Assembly (NCBI RefSeq): GCF_003254525.1
Contig: NZ_QFYS01000013.1
Coordinates: forward strand, 1 to 64,000
From: Phenylobacterium kunshanense
Lineage (GTDB): Bacteria > Pseudomonadota > Alphaproteobacteria > Caulobacterales > Caulobacteraceae
Reading direction: 5' to 3'
Length of the DNA stretch: 64,000 bases
Shown here: piece by piece, positions 11,095 through 19,256 of the stretch
Layout of the letters: the number at the start of each line of letters is the position of its first letter
Numbering within the stretch: position 1 is the stretch's first letter
Translations under genes and position numbers: made by a program
The notes under the pieces: generated by a model
Databases searched by the model: none
Told to the model about the DNA's origin: nothing
What the model saw: the letters and a program-made list of their open reading frames with translations, nothing else

Positions 11095-11127
11095 GAGCCC
11101 TCGCGAAAGCGGGGGCTCTTTTCGTTT
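11095..11127 (+). terminator. Intrinsic terminator after the acyl-CoA dehydrogenase
   Basis: GAGCCCTCGC pairs with GCGGGGGCTC (one T-G pair) around a GAAA loop and is followed by TTTTCGTTT. It is 27 bases past the stop codon at 11068. Confidence 0.88.
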
Positions 11128-11131
11128 GGGG

Positions 11132-11202
11132 CCACAGAAAACACAGATGTCCCGGAAGGGCGGTGTGACTGGAGCGCCGACCCGTTCTGTGTCCGTCTGT
11201 GG
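11132..11202. repeat. 71-bp element with long terminal inverted repeats
   Basis: The left end CCACAGAAAACACAGA and the right end TCTGTGTCCGTCTGTGG are inverted copies that differ by a one-base length change and one or two mismatches, around a 38-base GC-rich centre. It occupies part of the 402-base gap 11069-11470. Such CACAGA/TCTGTG elements look like non-coding miniature repeats. I see no gene in the rest of the gap. Confidence 0.6.
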
Positions 11203-11470
11203 TTTCGGTGGTTCTCTCGCCTGCGGCGCTTCGGGTTGATCGGGGCGATCAACCTTGGCCGGGCGGGCAGCATGGGTGTAAGCGAACGGCGATCCGCGAT
11301 GGACACCCTATTCGACCTCCAGCCCGGCTGCGGCCGAGGCTCTTCCCAAGGCGCTCGCCGCGACCGGCTCGCAGCGCCCGCTCCTTCCCGCGCGCGACGC
11401 GCAGCTGACCGGCGATCGGAGGCGGCCTGTGCCCGCCTCTCGGGGCCGGTCGCAATCCTGGAGGATCCAG

Positions 11471-12223
11471 ATGACCCTGGTTTCCGCGGCCTTCGTGGTC
11501 TGCATGGCGTTCCTGACCGCCACGCTCTCGGGCGTGTTCGGCATGGCGGGCGGCCTCGTGCTGATGGGCGCGCTGGCCTTCGTGCTGCCGGTGCAGGCGG
11601 CCTTCGTCACCCATGGCCTGCTGCAGCTGGTGGCGAACGGCTGGCGGGCGATCCTGCACCGTAGGCACGTCCGCTGGGACATCGTCGGGTGGTACGCCCT
11701 GGCCTCGGCGGTGGCGGCCGGCGCCGTTTGGCTGCTGACCTTCACCCCCTCGAAGCCGCTGCTGTTCCTGCTGCTGGGGCTGGCGCCGTTCCTCACCTGG
11801 CTGCCGCAGCGGTGGATCAACCTGGATGCGGCGAAACCGGCGCAGGCGTTCCTCTCGGGACTCTCGGTGACGGGCCTGAACCTCACGGCCGGGGTCGCCG
11901 GGCCGCTGCTGGACATCTTCTTCGTCCGCACCGAGCTGACGCGGCACGCCATCGTCGCCACCAAGGCGGCGACCCAGGTGTTCGCGCATCTGTCCAAGAT
12001 CCTGGTCTATGGCGCGCCCCTGCTGGCCGGGGCGGAGGTCGGGATGCCGCCGGTCTGGGTGTTCGCCCTGGCCGTGCCGCTGTCGATGCTGGGGACGGTG
12101 GCCGGCGGCGCGATCCTCAACCGCATCACCGACGTGGACTTCAAGCGCTGGACCCGCTGGATCGTCACGGCGGTGGGGGTGACCTACCTGCTCCGCTCGG
12201 CCCAGCTCTTCGCCGGCGGCTAG
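11471..12223 (+). CDS. Sulfite exporter TauE/SafE family permease
   Basis: A 250-residue integral membrane protein with about eight hydrophobic helices. It matches the TauE/SafE family of putative sulfonate/sulfite or other anion exporters, including the glycine-rich first repeat TLSGVFGMAGGLVLMGAL and the second repeat GVAGPLLDIFF. The start is the ATG at 11471, with GGAGG seven bases upstream. It is monocistronic and has no sulfur-metabolism genes nearby, so the transported anion is unknown. Confidence 0.85.
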   Translation: MTLVSAAFVVCMAFLTATLSGVFGMAGGLVLMGALAFVLPVQAAFVTHGLLQLVANGWRAILHRRHVRWDIVGWYALASAVAAGAVWLLTFTPSKPLLFLLLGLAPFLTWLPQRWINLDAAKPAQAFLSGLSVTGLNLTAGVAGPLLDIFFVRTELTRHAIVATKAATQVFAHLSKILVYGAPLLAGAEVGMPPVWVFALAVPLSMLGTVAGGAILNRITDVDFKRWTRWIVTAVGVTYLLRSAQLFAGG

Positions 12224-12250
12224 AGCCGTGGCCGGGTCAGGCCGCCCGCA

Positions 12251-12281
12251 AGAAAAACGGCCGGGTCACGAAGACCCGGCC
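12251..12281 (-). terminator. Minus-strand intrinsic terminator with no recognised gene upstream
   Basis: GGCCGGGTC (12259-12267) pairs perfectly with GACCCGGCC (12273-12281). On the minus strand the stem is followed by GTTTTTCTT; on the plus strand no T-run follows. It is therefore oriented to end a leftward transcript from 12.3-12.5 kb, where only a weak 58-codon reading frame is seen (12266-12442), or to act on both strands. It lies 35 bases after the TauE/SafE stop codon. Confidence 0.6.
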
Positions 12282-12444
12282 GGGGGGAAGTTCTTAGGGA
12301 GGAAACGCCCAGGAATGGGCAAGGGCTGAGGTATGTCTCGAAAGCGGCGGCGCAAGGGCCGAGAACGGGTTTTTTGAGGCCGACGACGAAAAAGCGTGGC
12401 CGCGCAGGAAAGTGGTCTGCTCGATCGGTTGATATTGGCCATTA

Positions 12445-12471
12445 TTGACCGGTCCGCTTGCGGTCTAAGAC
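12445..12471 (+). promoter_or_regulatory. Putative housekeeping promoter of the GNAT gene
   Basis: TTGACC and TCTAAGAC are about 13 bases apart, close to the Caulobacter housekeeping pattern TTGACGS-N10-14-GCTANAWC. It lies 27 bases upstream of the GNAT start codon. Inferred from resemblance and position. Confidence 0.5.
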
Positions 12472-12497
12472 GCCCCGATAGCTCGAGGAGGGGCAAA

Positions 12498-13082
12498 ATG
12501 AAGCTGGTTCCGCAGGTCCTGGAAAACGCGTTCGTGCGGCTGGAGCCGATGGAGGACGCGCACCGCGAGGGCCTGCGCGCGGCCTGCAACGCCGACCAGC
12601 GGATCTGGACCGAGCTCTACCCCTTCTCGTGGGCCAACGAGCAGTTCGAGCCGACCTGGGAGAAGCTGCGCCGCGACCAGGCCGAGGGAAGCAACCAGCC
12701 CTACGCGGTGCTGGTCGGCGGAGAGGTCGTGGGGATCACCACCTTCTACGCCATCGAGCCGGCCAATGCGGCGGTGGCGGTCGGGGGCACCTACTATCGG
12801 CCCGACCAGCGGGGCGGGGCCACGAACCCGGCGGCCAAGCGGCTGATGATGGGCCATGCGTTCGGCGCCGGCGCGCGGCGGGTGGTCTATCACGTCGACG
12901 CCCTGAACCTGCGCAGCCGGGCGGCGGTGACCAAGCTGGGCGCGGTTCAGGAAGGGATCATGCGCCAGGACCGGGTCACCTGGACCGGCCGCCTGCGCGA
13001 CACGGTGGTGTTCTCGATCCTGGCGGACGAATGGCCGTCGGTGCGCGACCGCCTGGAGGCGCGGCTGGCCGTCTTCGCCTAG
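12498..13082 (+). CDS. GNAT-family N-acetyltransferase (RimJ/RimL-like)
   Basis: A 194-residue acetyltransferase of the RimJ/RimL-like GNAT subgroup. Typical features are the start FVRLEPMEDAHREGL, the central GGTYYRPDQRGGATNPAAKRL carrying the acetyl-CoA loop region, and VDALNLRSRAAVTKLGAVQEG near the end. The start is set by the GAGGAGGGG ribosome site before the ATG at 12498. Its last four bases overlap the stop codon of the convergent SDR gene. The substrate is unknown. Confidence 0.88.
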   Translation: MKLVPQVLENAFVRLEPMEDAHREGLRAACNADQRIWTELYPFSWANEQFEPTWEKLRRDQAEGSNQPYAVLVGGEVVGITTFYAIEPANAAVAVGGTYYRPDQRGGATNPAAKRLMMGHAFGAGARRVVYHVDALNLRSRAAVTKLGAVQEGIMRQDRVTWTGRLRDTVVFSILADEWPSVRDRLEARLAVFA

Positions 13083-13960
13083 CGCGCCGCCGCGCCCAGC
13101 CGGTGGACGTTCTCCGGGACGTCGAAGAACACCTTGGCGGCGTTCTCGGCGACCTCCTGGGCGGTGTAGGGGCGGCCGGGCGCGAAGCCTTCCGTCTCCA
13201 CCATCTTGATCTCGCGCACGCCGCGGGCCGAGACGCCGAGGATCTTTCCCGAGTGCTCGGCGGCCAGGTCCGAGACCATGAAGAGCACCCCGGGGGCGAC
13301 GTTCTCGGGCAGGCTCAGCGGATCGGGCTCGCGCCCCTGGCGGCCGGGCAGGTCCGAGGTCATGCGGGTGTAGGCGCCGGGGGCGAGGCCCATGACTCGG
13401 ATGTTGTACTTGCGGCCCTCGATCGCCATCACCCGGACCATGCCGTAGATGCCGGCCTTGGCCGCGCCGTAGTTGGTCTGGCCGAAATTGCCGTAGAGGC
13501 CCGAGGTGGACGAGGTCAGGACCATGGAGCCGCCGCCGTTCTCCTTCATCCACTTCCACACCGGCAGGGCGCAGCAGTAGGTCCCCTTGAGGTGGACCTT
13601 GATGACCGCGTCCCAGTCCTCCTCGCTGGTGTTGGCGAAGCTGCGGTCGCGCAGGATGCCGGCGTTGCAGACCAGGATGTCCACGCGCCCGAAGGCGTCG
13701 AGGGCGGTCTTCAGGATGTTCTCGCCCCCGGCCACGGTGGAGACGTCGTCGCCGTTGGCCACGGCCCGGCCGCCCTCGGCGACGATGGCGTCCACGACCT
13801 TCTGGGCGGCCGAGCGGTCGGCTCCGCTGCCGTCGCGGGCGCCGCCCAGGTCGTTGACGACGACCGCCGCGCCTTCCCGCGCGAAGAGTTTCGCATAGGC
13901 TTCCCCCAGGCCGTTCCCCGCCCCGGTGATGATCGCGACCTTCCCGTCCAGCAGTCCCAT
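13079..13960 (-). CDS. SDR-family oxidoreductase (peroxisomal MFE-2-like dehydrogenase domain)
   Basis: A 293-residue short-chain dehydrogenase with the NAD(P) loop TGAGNGLG at 12-19, NAG at 99-101, and the catalytic Ser150, Tyr164 and Lys168 (YGAAK). NDLGG after the second strand is typical of the 17-beta-HSD4/MFE-2 3-hydroxyacyl-CoA dehydrogenase branch. A role in fatty acyl-CoA oxidation fits the many acyl-CoA genes nearby but is inferred. It is monocistronic and convergent with the GNAT gene. Confidence 0.88.
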   Translation of the reverse strand: MGLLDGKVAIITGAGNGLGEAYAKLFAREGAAVVVNDLGGARDGSGADRSAAQKVVDAIVAEGGRAVANGDDVSTVAGGENILKTALDAFGRVDILVCNAGILRDRSFANTSEEDWDAVIKVHLKGTYCCALPVWKWMKENGGGSMVLTSSTSGLYGNFGQTNYGAAKAGIYGMVRVMAIEGRKYNIRVMGLAPGAYTRMTSDLPGRQGREPDPLSLPENVAPGVLFMVSDLAAEHSGKILGVSARGVREIKMVETEGFAPGRPYTAQEVAENAAKVFFDVPENVHRLGAAAR

Positions 13961-14037
13961 GTCGTCCTCCCGTTCGGCCTCTTCGGGCCATACCGATAAT
14001 TGGAAGGATCATGGGTCCGGCGCCGGGCCGGGCGCAA

Positions 14038-14475
14038 TCACTTGATTCGCGTGTAGCGCCATTCCTCGCGGCGAAGGGCGCCCTTCACCGCGCCCTCCAC
14101 GGCGGCGCAGAGGTCCACGCCGCAGCGGCGGTAGATGACCCGCTGGGGATAGTCGTGGGCGAGGTTCTCGAAGACCGCCTCGCCGTCGGGACCAGGCTTC
14201 AGCACGAACGGCGTCGGCGGCTGTCCGGGGAGGACGGCGGTGAAGGTGGCGCCGGCGGGCTCGGCGGTGATCTTCATGTGCTCGACGAAGGGCTTGCGGC
14301 CCGGGCGGTTGGTCTGGCCCGCGCCCGCCATCACGCCGCCCAGCGGCGGCAGCCAGGTCTCGCGCACCGTGGCCCCGTCCTTCTCGGCGATCCAGCTTCC
14401 GGCCATCCAGGACAGCCTGTCTACGTCGGCCACGGCGGCGACGGCGCCGCTGGCCAGCAGGGCGGCCAGGATCAT
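14038..14475 (-). CDS. DUF6265-type exported protein
   Basis: A 145-residue protein with a short N-terminal hydrophobic segment that probably targets it for export. It matches DUF6265 by its LSWMAGSWIAEKDG start, ETWLPPLGGVMAGAGQT, and FENLAHDYPQRVIYRR. The fold is likely a small lipocalin-like beta barrel; no activity is known. Its ATG overlaps the tadA stop codon (ATGA), so it is translated together with tadA. Confidence 0.75.
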   Translation of the reverse strand: MILAALLASGAVAAVADVDRLSWMAGSWIAEKDGATVRETWLPPLGGVMAGAGQTNRPGRKPFVEHMKITAEPAGATFTAVLPGQPPTPFVLKPGPDGEAVFENLAHDYPQRVIYRRCGVDLCAAVEGAVKGALRREEWRYTRIK

Positions 14476-14918
14476 GGCTTCGCCCTCCGTCTGGCCTGGA
14501 AGAAGCCCTTCAGCATCGCCGAGCTCTCCTCGGCCAGGACGCCGCCCTCGACCTGAGGCCGCCAGTGGCAGGTGGGCTGTTCGAAGAAGCGGGGGCCGTG
14601 GACGACGGCGCCGCCCTTGGGATCTTCGGCGCCGAACACCACCCGGCCGATACGGGCATGGCTGATCGCCCCGGCGCACATGGCGCAGGGCTCGAGCGTC
14701 ACATAGAGGGTCAGGTTGGTGAGGCGATAGTTGCCCAGCTTCGCCGCGGCGGCGCGCAGGGCGACGACCTCGGCATGGGCGGTCGGATCGTGGCTGCCGA
14801 TGGGCTGGTTGGCGCCCACAGCGACGACCTCGCCGGTGGCCGGATCGACGATCACGGCGCCGACGGGCGTCTCGCCGGCGTCCGCGGCGGCTTGCGCTGC
14901 TTCGAGCGCGATGCGCAT
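14472..14918 (-). CDS. tadA: tRNA-specific adenosine deaminase (TadA-like)
   Basis: A 148-residue zinc-dependent deaminase that most likely converts adenosine 34 to inosine in tRNA-Arg. The zinc and proton-shuttle motif HAE (His48, Glu50) and the PCAMC motif (Cys78, Cys81) are present. The ATG at 14918 gives the usual MRIALEAAQAA start; a GTG at 14939 would add seven residues. It is divergent from the pseudouridine synthase with about 12 bases between starts, and it is the first gene of a two-gene operon with the DUF6265 gene. A related guanine deaminase cannot be fully excluded. Confidence 0.9.
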   Translation of the reverse strand: MRIALEAAQAAADAGETPVGAVIVDPATGEVVAVGANQPIGSHDPTAHAEVVALRAAAAKLGNYRLTNLTLYVTLEPCAMCAGAISHARIGRVVFGAEDPKGGAVVHGPRFFEQPTCHWRPQVEGGVLAEESSAMLKGFFQARRRAKP

Positions 14919-14930
14919 TGTCCGGCGATC

Positions 14931-16214
14931 ATGGTCCACGACCCCCTACGAAGCGACGCCGCGGGCGAAGGTCAACCCCAGGACGGCGAGGGCGAGCGCG
15001 TCGCCAAGCTGCTGGCGCGCTGCGGCGTGGGCTCGCGCCGGGACGTGGAGCGCCTGATCGGCGAGGGGCGGGTGGCGATCAACGGCCGCACCCTGGACAC
15101 CCCAGCGGTGAAGGTCGAGCCCGGCGACATCATAACCGTCGACGGCGAGGTGGTGGGCGAGCCCGAGCCGACACGCCTGTTCCGCTATCACAAGCCCGTC
15201 GGTCTCGTGACGACGCACAAGGACCCCGTGGGGCGGCCGACCGTATTCGAGGCGCTGCCCGAGGGCTTGCCGCGCCTGATCTCGGTCGGGCGGCTTGACC
15301 TGAACTCCGAGGGGCTGCTGCTGCTGACCAACGACGGCGAGCTGGCGCGGGCGCTGGAGATGCCGTCGACGGCGATCGTCCGCCGCTATCGCGCCCGGGC
15401 CCACGGCCGCACGACGCAGGAGAAGCTGGACACCCTGAAGAACGGCATCACAGTCGAGGGCGTCCGCTACGGGCCGATCGAGGCGAAGCTGGACAAGGCC
15501 AAGGAAGGCCCGCAGGGCGCCAACCTCTGGCTCACGGTCACGCTGCACGAGGGCAAGAACCGTGAGGTGCGGCGCGTGCTGGAGGCGCTGGGCCTGAAGG
15601 TGAACCGGCTGATCCGCCTGGCCTATGGCCCGCTGGCGCTGGGCACCCTCGGCGTCGGGGAACTGGAGGAGGTCGGGCCGCGGGTGGTCCGCGAGCAGTT
15701 CGCCGAGCACATCGACCCGGCCAACCTGCCGAAGGGCGAGCGCCCGCAGTACCGCTCGCCGGCCCGCAAGCGGCGTAGAGCCCAGGACGAGGCCGAGGTC
15801 GTCGCCGCCCCCGCTGCGCCGCGCGAGCCCAAGGGGAAGACCGAATACAAGGCCGGCTGGGCCAAGCCGAAGAAGAAGGTCCGCCCCCACCCGCCGCCGA
15901 AGAAGGCCGCCGCGCGGCCCGGCGATGGGAGGCAGGCCGATACCAGGCACGTCGAGGCCAGGCCTGCTCGCGCCAAGCCCGCAGGGGGCAAGCCCTCAGC
16001 GGCCAAACCTTTCGGAGCCAGGGCTGGGGCCAAACCGACAGGGGCACGGCCCACGGGCCCAAAGCCCGCCGCGGCTAGACCTTCTGGATCTCGGCCGGCC
16101 GGCGGCCCCGGCGAAGGCCCGCGCGGGCCGAGGCCGTCCGCATCACCTCGGAAAAGCCCCGGCGCTCGTCCGCCAGGCCGTCCGAAACCGGGCGGTCGAG
16201 GGCCGCGCGGGTAA
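14931..16214 (+). CDS. Pseudouridine synthase of the RsuA/RluB/RluE/RluF family with basic tail
   Basis: About 427 residues. An S4 RNA-binding domain (ERVAKLLARCGVGSRRDVER) is followed by the synthase domain with the catalytic Asp in the SVGRLDLNSEGLLLLTNDG signature. The first ~285 residues are ordinary. The last ~140 are a low-complexity Lys/Pro/Ala/Arg tail with loose KPxGARP-like repeats, as often seen in alphaproteobacterial members; it may bind rRNA. The substrate is probably a 23S rRNA uridine (RluB-like). The tail codons overlap the convergent crotonase gene by 140 bases. Confidence 0.88.
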   Translation: MVHDPLRSDAAGEGQPQDGEGERVAKLLARCGVGSRRDVERLIGEGRVAINGRTLDTPAVKVEPGDIITVDGEVVGEPEPTRLFRYHKPVGLVTTHKDPVGRPTVFEALPEGLPRLISVGRLDLNSEGLLLLTNDGELARALEMPSTAIVRRYRARAHGRTTQEKLDTLKNGITVEGVRYGPIEAKLDKAKEGPQGANLWLTVTLHEGKNREVRRVLEALGLKVNRLIRLAYGPLALGTLGVGELEEVGPRVVREQFAEHIDPANLPKGERPQYRSPARKRRRAQDEAEVVAAPAAPREPKGKTEYKAGWAKPKKKVRPHPPPKKAAARPGDGRQADTRHVEARPARAKPAGGKPSAAKPFGARAGAKPTGARPTGPKPAAARPSGSRPAGGPGEGPRGPRPSASPRKSPGARPPGRPKPGGRGPRG

Positions 16215-16872
16215 GGCGCTTGGCGTAGGCGATCCCCTCGGCCCCACGCCCCTCCCACTCGGCGGCGATCTCCAGCGCCCGCGCCAGCGGATCGGCGGCC
16301 AGTTCGTGAACGAGGCCGATCCAGTGCGCCTCTACGCCGTCGAAGGTGAGCCCGCGCAGGATGATCTCCAGCGCCTTGGCCTCGCCGACCACGCGCGGCA
16401 GGCGCTGGGTCCCGCCGCCGCCGGGGAAAATGCCGATGCGGGTCTCGGGCAGGCCGATCGCGGCGGCCTCCGGCGCGGCGATGCGCAGGTCGCAGGCGAG
16501 CGCCAGCTCGAACCCGCCGCCCTGGCAGAGGCCGTTGATCGCCGCGACCACGGGCTTAGGCGCCTCGGCGATCTCATCGACCAGGGCCAGGAAGCCCTGC
16601 CGTGGCCGGCGGCCCGGCTCGGGCGGCGGCAAGGGCGGCGCGCCCTCGGTCGCATCGCTGGCGTCGGACAGTTCATCGACGTCGTAGTGGCGGATGAAGA
16701 TGCCGGGGACGCCGCCGGTGATGATCACCGACCGGACCTCGGGATCGGCCGCCAGCGGGCGGAAGGCCTCCAACATCTCCTGGGCCCCTGCGGCGGTCAT
16801 CGTCCCCCAGGGCGGATTCGCATAGGTCATCACCGCCGTCCCGCCGTTGCGGTTCACCGTCACCAGGCCCAT
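16075..16872 (-). CDS. Enoyl-CoA hydratase/isomerase family protein
   Basis: A 265-residue crotonase-fold protein. It has GGVPGIFIRHYDVDELSD for the first oxyanion loop, NGLCQGGGFELALACD for the second, and LPETRIGIFPGGGGTQRLP with the usual active-site Glu. The first loop is unusual in having IRHYD where many members have AGADL. The ATG at 16872 follows a GGGGAGGA ribosome site. Its 3' end lies inside the coding tail of the pseudouridine synthase on the other strand. Hydratase, isomerase or hydrolase activity cannot be separated by sequence. Confidence 0.85.
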   Translation of the reverse strand: MGLVTVNRNGGTAVMTYANPPWGTMTAAGAQEMLEAFRPLAADPEVRSVIITGGVPGIFIRHYDVDELSDASDATEGAPPLPPPEPGRRPRQGFLALVDEIAEAPKPVVAAINGLCQGGGFELALACDLRIAAPEAAAIGLPETRIGIFPGGGGTQRLPRVVGEAKALEIILRGLTFDGVEAHWIGLVHELAADPLARALEIAAEWEGRGAEGIAYAKRLTRAALDRPVSDGLADERRGFSEVMRTASARAGLRRGRRPAEIQKV

Positions 16873-16989
16873 CGGCCGTCCTCCCCTTGATTGTTGGGCC
16901 AAAGCTTGGAACGGGGAGGCGGAACAGGGAAGTGTGCCCCAAGGGCAGGACTGCGCAGGGCAGGATTGGGCACGGCAGGGAGCGGCGGC

Positions 16990-17559
16990 TTGCGGATCGT
17001 GGCGGGAGAGTTTCGCGGCAAGGCGCTGGCGGCGCCGAAGGGAGACGCCACGCGTCCGACGTCTGATCGCGCCCGGCAGGCGATCTTCAACATCCTTGAA
17101 CACGCGTCCTGGTCGCCGGGTATTCGTGATCGCCGGGTGATCGACCTGTTCGCGGGCTCGGGCGCCCTCGGCTTCGAGGCCGTGTCGCGCGGCGCGGCCT
17201 TCTGCCTGTTCGTGGAGACCGACGAAGCGGCCCGGGGCGCGATCCGCGAGAACGTCGACGCCATGGGACTGTTTGGCCGTACCCGCGTGCATCGCCGCTC
17301 GGCCATCGACCTGGGGGTCAGGCCCGGGGCGGACGGCCCGGCGTTCGACCTGGCGTTCCTGGACCCGCCCTACGGCAAGGGCCTGGGCGAACAGGCCCTG
17401 GAGCGGCTGGCGGCGGGAGGATGGCTGGCTCCCGGCGCCACGGTGGTCTTCGAGCGCGGTGCGTCGGAGTCGCCACTCGCCGTTGAAAACTACCAGGTAT
17501 TGGACGATCGCGAATACGGAGCGGCGCGCGTCTATTTCCTGAAATTTGCTCAAGCGTGA
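16990..17559 (+). CDS. rsmD: 16S rRNA (guanine966-N2)-methyltransferase RsmD
   Basis: A 189-residue SAM-dependent methyltransferase acting on 16S rRNA during ribosome assembly. It starts MRIVAGEFRGKAL from a TTG codon with GGGAG six bases upstream; no ATG fits this family start. TRPTSDRARQAIFNIL is the RsmD signature, DLFAGSGALGFEA (from about 52) binds SAM, and DPPY (about 125-128) is the catalytic motif. Pseudouridine synthase and rsmD are often neighbours; here the crotonase gene lies between them. Confidence 0.93.
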   Translation: MRIVAGEFRGKALAAPKGDATRPTSDRARQAIFNILEHASWSPGIRDRRVIDLFAGSGALGFEAVSRGAAFCLFVETDEAARGAIRENVDAMGLFGRTRVHRRSAIDLGVRPGADGPAFDLAFLDPPYGKGLGEQALERLAAGGWLAPGATVVFERGASESPLAVENYQVLDDREYGAARVYFLKFAQA

Positions 17560-17668
17560 TGTGTGTCACAAATATTTCGCGAAAGTTTGTTGATTGGGGA
17601 GAGTTGAGCTAACCGCGCGTTAGGCGTGCATCCGCGATCCGTTGCCCCGCCCTTGTGCGGAGTTCGAT

Positions 17669-19252
17669 ATGACCCGGCTGTTCGACATTGCGCCATACGT
17701 CCCGCCGGTGTCGCCGGCCGACCTGGGCGGAGATGTCTATCAGCGGTTCCAGGACGAACCGGACACCCTGGCCATCGCCGTGGTCGATGCGGACGGGACA
17801 CCCCTGGGGCTTGTGGAGCGGAACGCCTTCCTGGTCCTGATGGCCGCACAGTACGGTCACGCCCTGTGGTCGAAGCGGCCCATCTCCCACGTGATGAAGC
17901 GCGATCCGGTGGTCGCGGCGGGTGAGACCTCGGTGGCGGACTTCTGTGGTCAGGTGCTGGACGAGCAGGCGTCGGAACTGCTGCACGGCTTCATCGTCAC
18001 GCGCGCGGGCCGCTATGCCGGCGTCGGAACGACCTTGAACCTCCTGCAGGCGTCGGCGGCTGCGGCGGCCAGCCATGCGGAGACCATGAGCCGGCTGGCC
18101 TGGGAAGCCAGCGAGGCTCTGGCCACCAAGGGCCGCTTCCTGGCGGTGATGAGCCACGAAATCCGTACGCCGCTGAACGGCGTCCTGGCGGTGGCGGAAA
18201 TCCTGAAGCGCAAGTCTGGGCAGCCGGACCTCGCGCCCTTCATCGACACGATCCTCGAGTCGGGCGGAGCTCTGCTTCGCCTGCTGAACGATGCGCTCGA
18301 CCTCTCCCGGGCCGAGGCCGCGGAACTGACCCTGCACGAGGACGTCCATGCAGCGGCGCGCCTGCTGGACGACGTGGCGGGACTCTGGGCGGCGCAGGCC
18401 GAGCTGAAGGGGCTGACAGTGGACGCCGCCTACGAGGGGCCCGAGGACCTGTGGGTGCGCGTGGATCAGGTCCGACTGCGACAGGTGCTCAACAACCTGG
18501 TCGGCAATGCGCTGAAATTCACCGCCAAGGGCGGTGTGCGGGTGCGACTGACGGCAAGCGTCCATGACGATCGGGTGCGCCTACGGGGCGAGGTCCGCGA
18601 CACCGGCCCCGGGATCCCGCCGGATCGGCTGGCCGACATCTTCACCCCCTTCCTGCAGACTGAGGAGGGCGTCCGGCACGGCGGCGCCGGCCTGGGGCTG
18701 GCGGTCTGCCGCCAGATCGTCGAGCGGATGGGCGGCGCGATCGCGGCCCACCCATGCGAGGCGGCTGGCGCGCGCTTCGTCTTCGAGGTCGTCCTCGACC
18801 GCGCGGCGCCCGCGCCCAGCCAAGCCGTCACCGCATCGACCATCGAGGCCGCGCCCGGGGCGGTGCGGATCCTGATCGTCGACGACAACGCCACGAACCG
18901 GATGGTCGCCCGGACCCTGTGCGAGATGTTCGGCTGCGTCTGCGAAACGGTCGACAACGGCCTCGACGCGGTCCGGCTCGCCGCGGACGGGGGCTTCGAC
19001 CTCATCCTGATGGACATCAAGATGCCCGGCGTCGATGGCGTCGAAGCCACACGCCGCATCCGTTCGGGTGGCGGGCCCGCTTCCCAGGCCCCCATCCTGG
19101 CGCTGACCGCCAACGCCGATCCGGCGGACGCCGCCTTCTATCGCCTGTGCGGGATGAACGGCGTGGTGGAAAAGCCCATCAAGCCCGAGCGCCTGCTGGC
19201 CGCCATGAACGCCGTGCTGGCGGTCGAGGGCGCCGAGGCGGCGGCGGCCTGA
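17669..19252 (+). CDS. Cytoplasmic hybrid histidine kinase with CBS-like sensor region
   Basis: About 527 residues with no membrane segments. Residues ~20-125 resemble a pair of CBS-type modules (VVDADGTPLGLVERN, ISHVMKRDPVVAAGETSVAD, FIVTRAGRYAGVGT), which in other proteins bind nucleotides. HisKA follows with the phospho-acceptor in MSHEIRTPLNG (His163), a HATPase domain with GGAGLGLAV, and a receiver with VDDNATN and LILMDIKMP. It would sense a cytoplasmic ligand and phosphorylate an external Hpt protein or its own receiver. The ATG at 17669 is chosen over 17642 because a GGAG precedes it. Convergent with the next kinase gene. Confidence 0.88.
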   Translation: MTRLFDIAPYVPPVSPADLGGDVYQRFQDEPDTLAIAVVDADGTPLGLVERNAFLVLMAAQYGHALWSKRPISHVMKRDPVVAAGETSVADFCGQVLDEQASELLHGFIVTRAGRYAGVGTTLNLLQASAAAAASHAETMSRLAWEASEALATKGRFLAVMSHEIRTPLNGVLAVAEILKRKSGQPDLAPFIDTILESGGALLRLLNDALDLSRAEAAELTLHEDVHAAARLLDDVAGLWAAQAELKGLTVDAAYEGPEDLWVRVDQVRLRQVLNNLVGNALKFTAKGGVRVRLTASVHDDRVRLRGEVRDTGPGIPPDRLADIFTPFLQTEEGVRHGGAGLGLAVCRQIVERMGGAIAAHPCEAAGARFVFEVVLDRAAPAPSQAVTASTIEAAPGAVRILIVDDNATNRMVARTLCEMFGCVCETVDNGLDAVRLAADGGFDLILMDIKMPGVDGVEATRRIRSGGGPASQAPILALTANADPADAAFYRLCGMNGVVEKPIKPERLLAAMNAVLAVEGAEAAAA

Positions 19253-19256
19253 GGTC

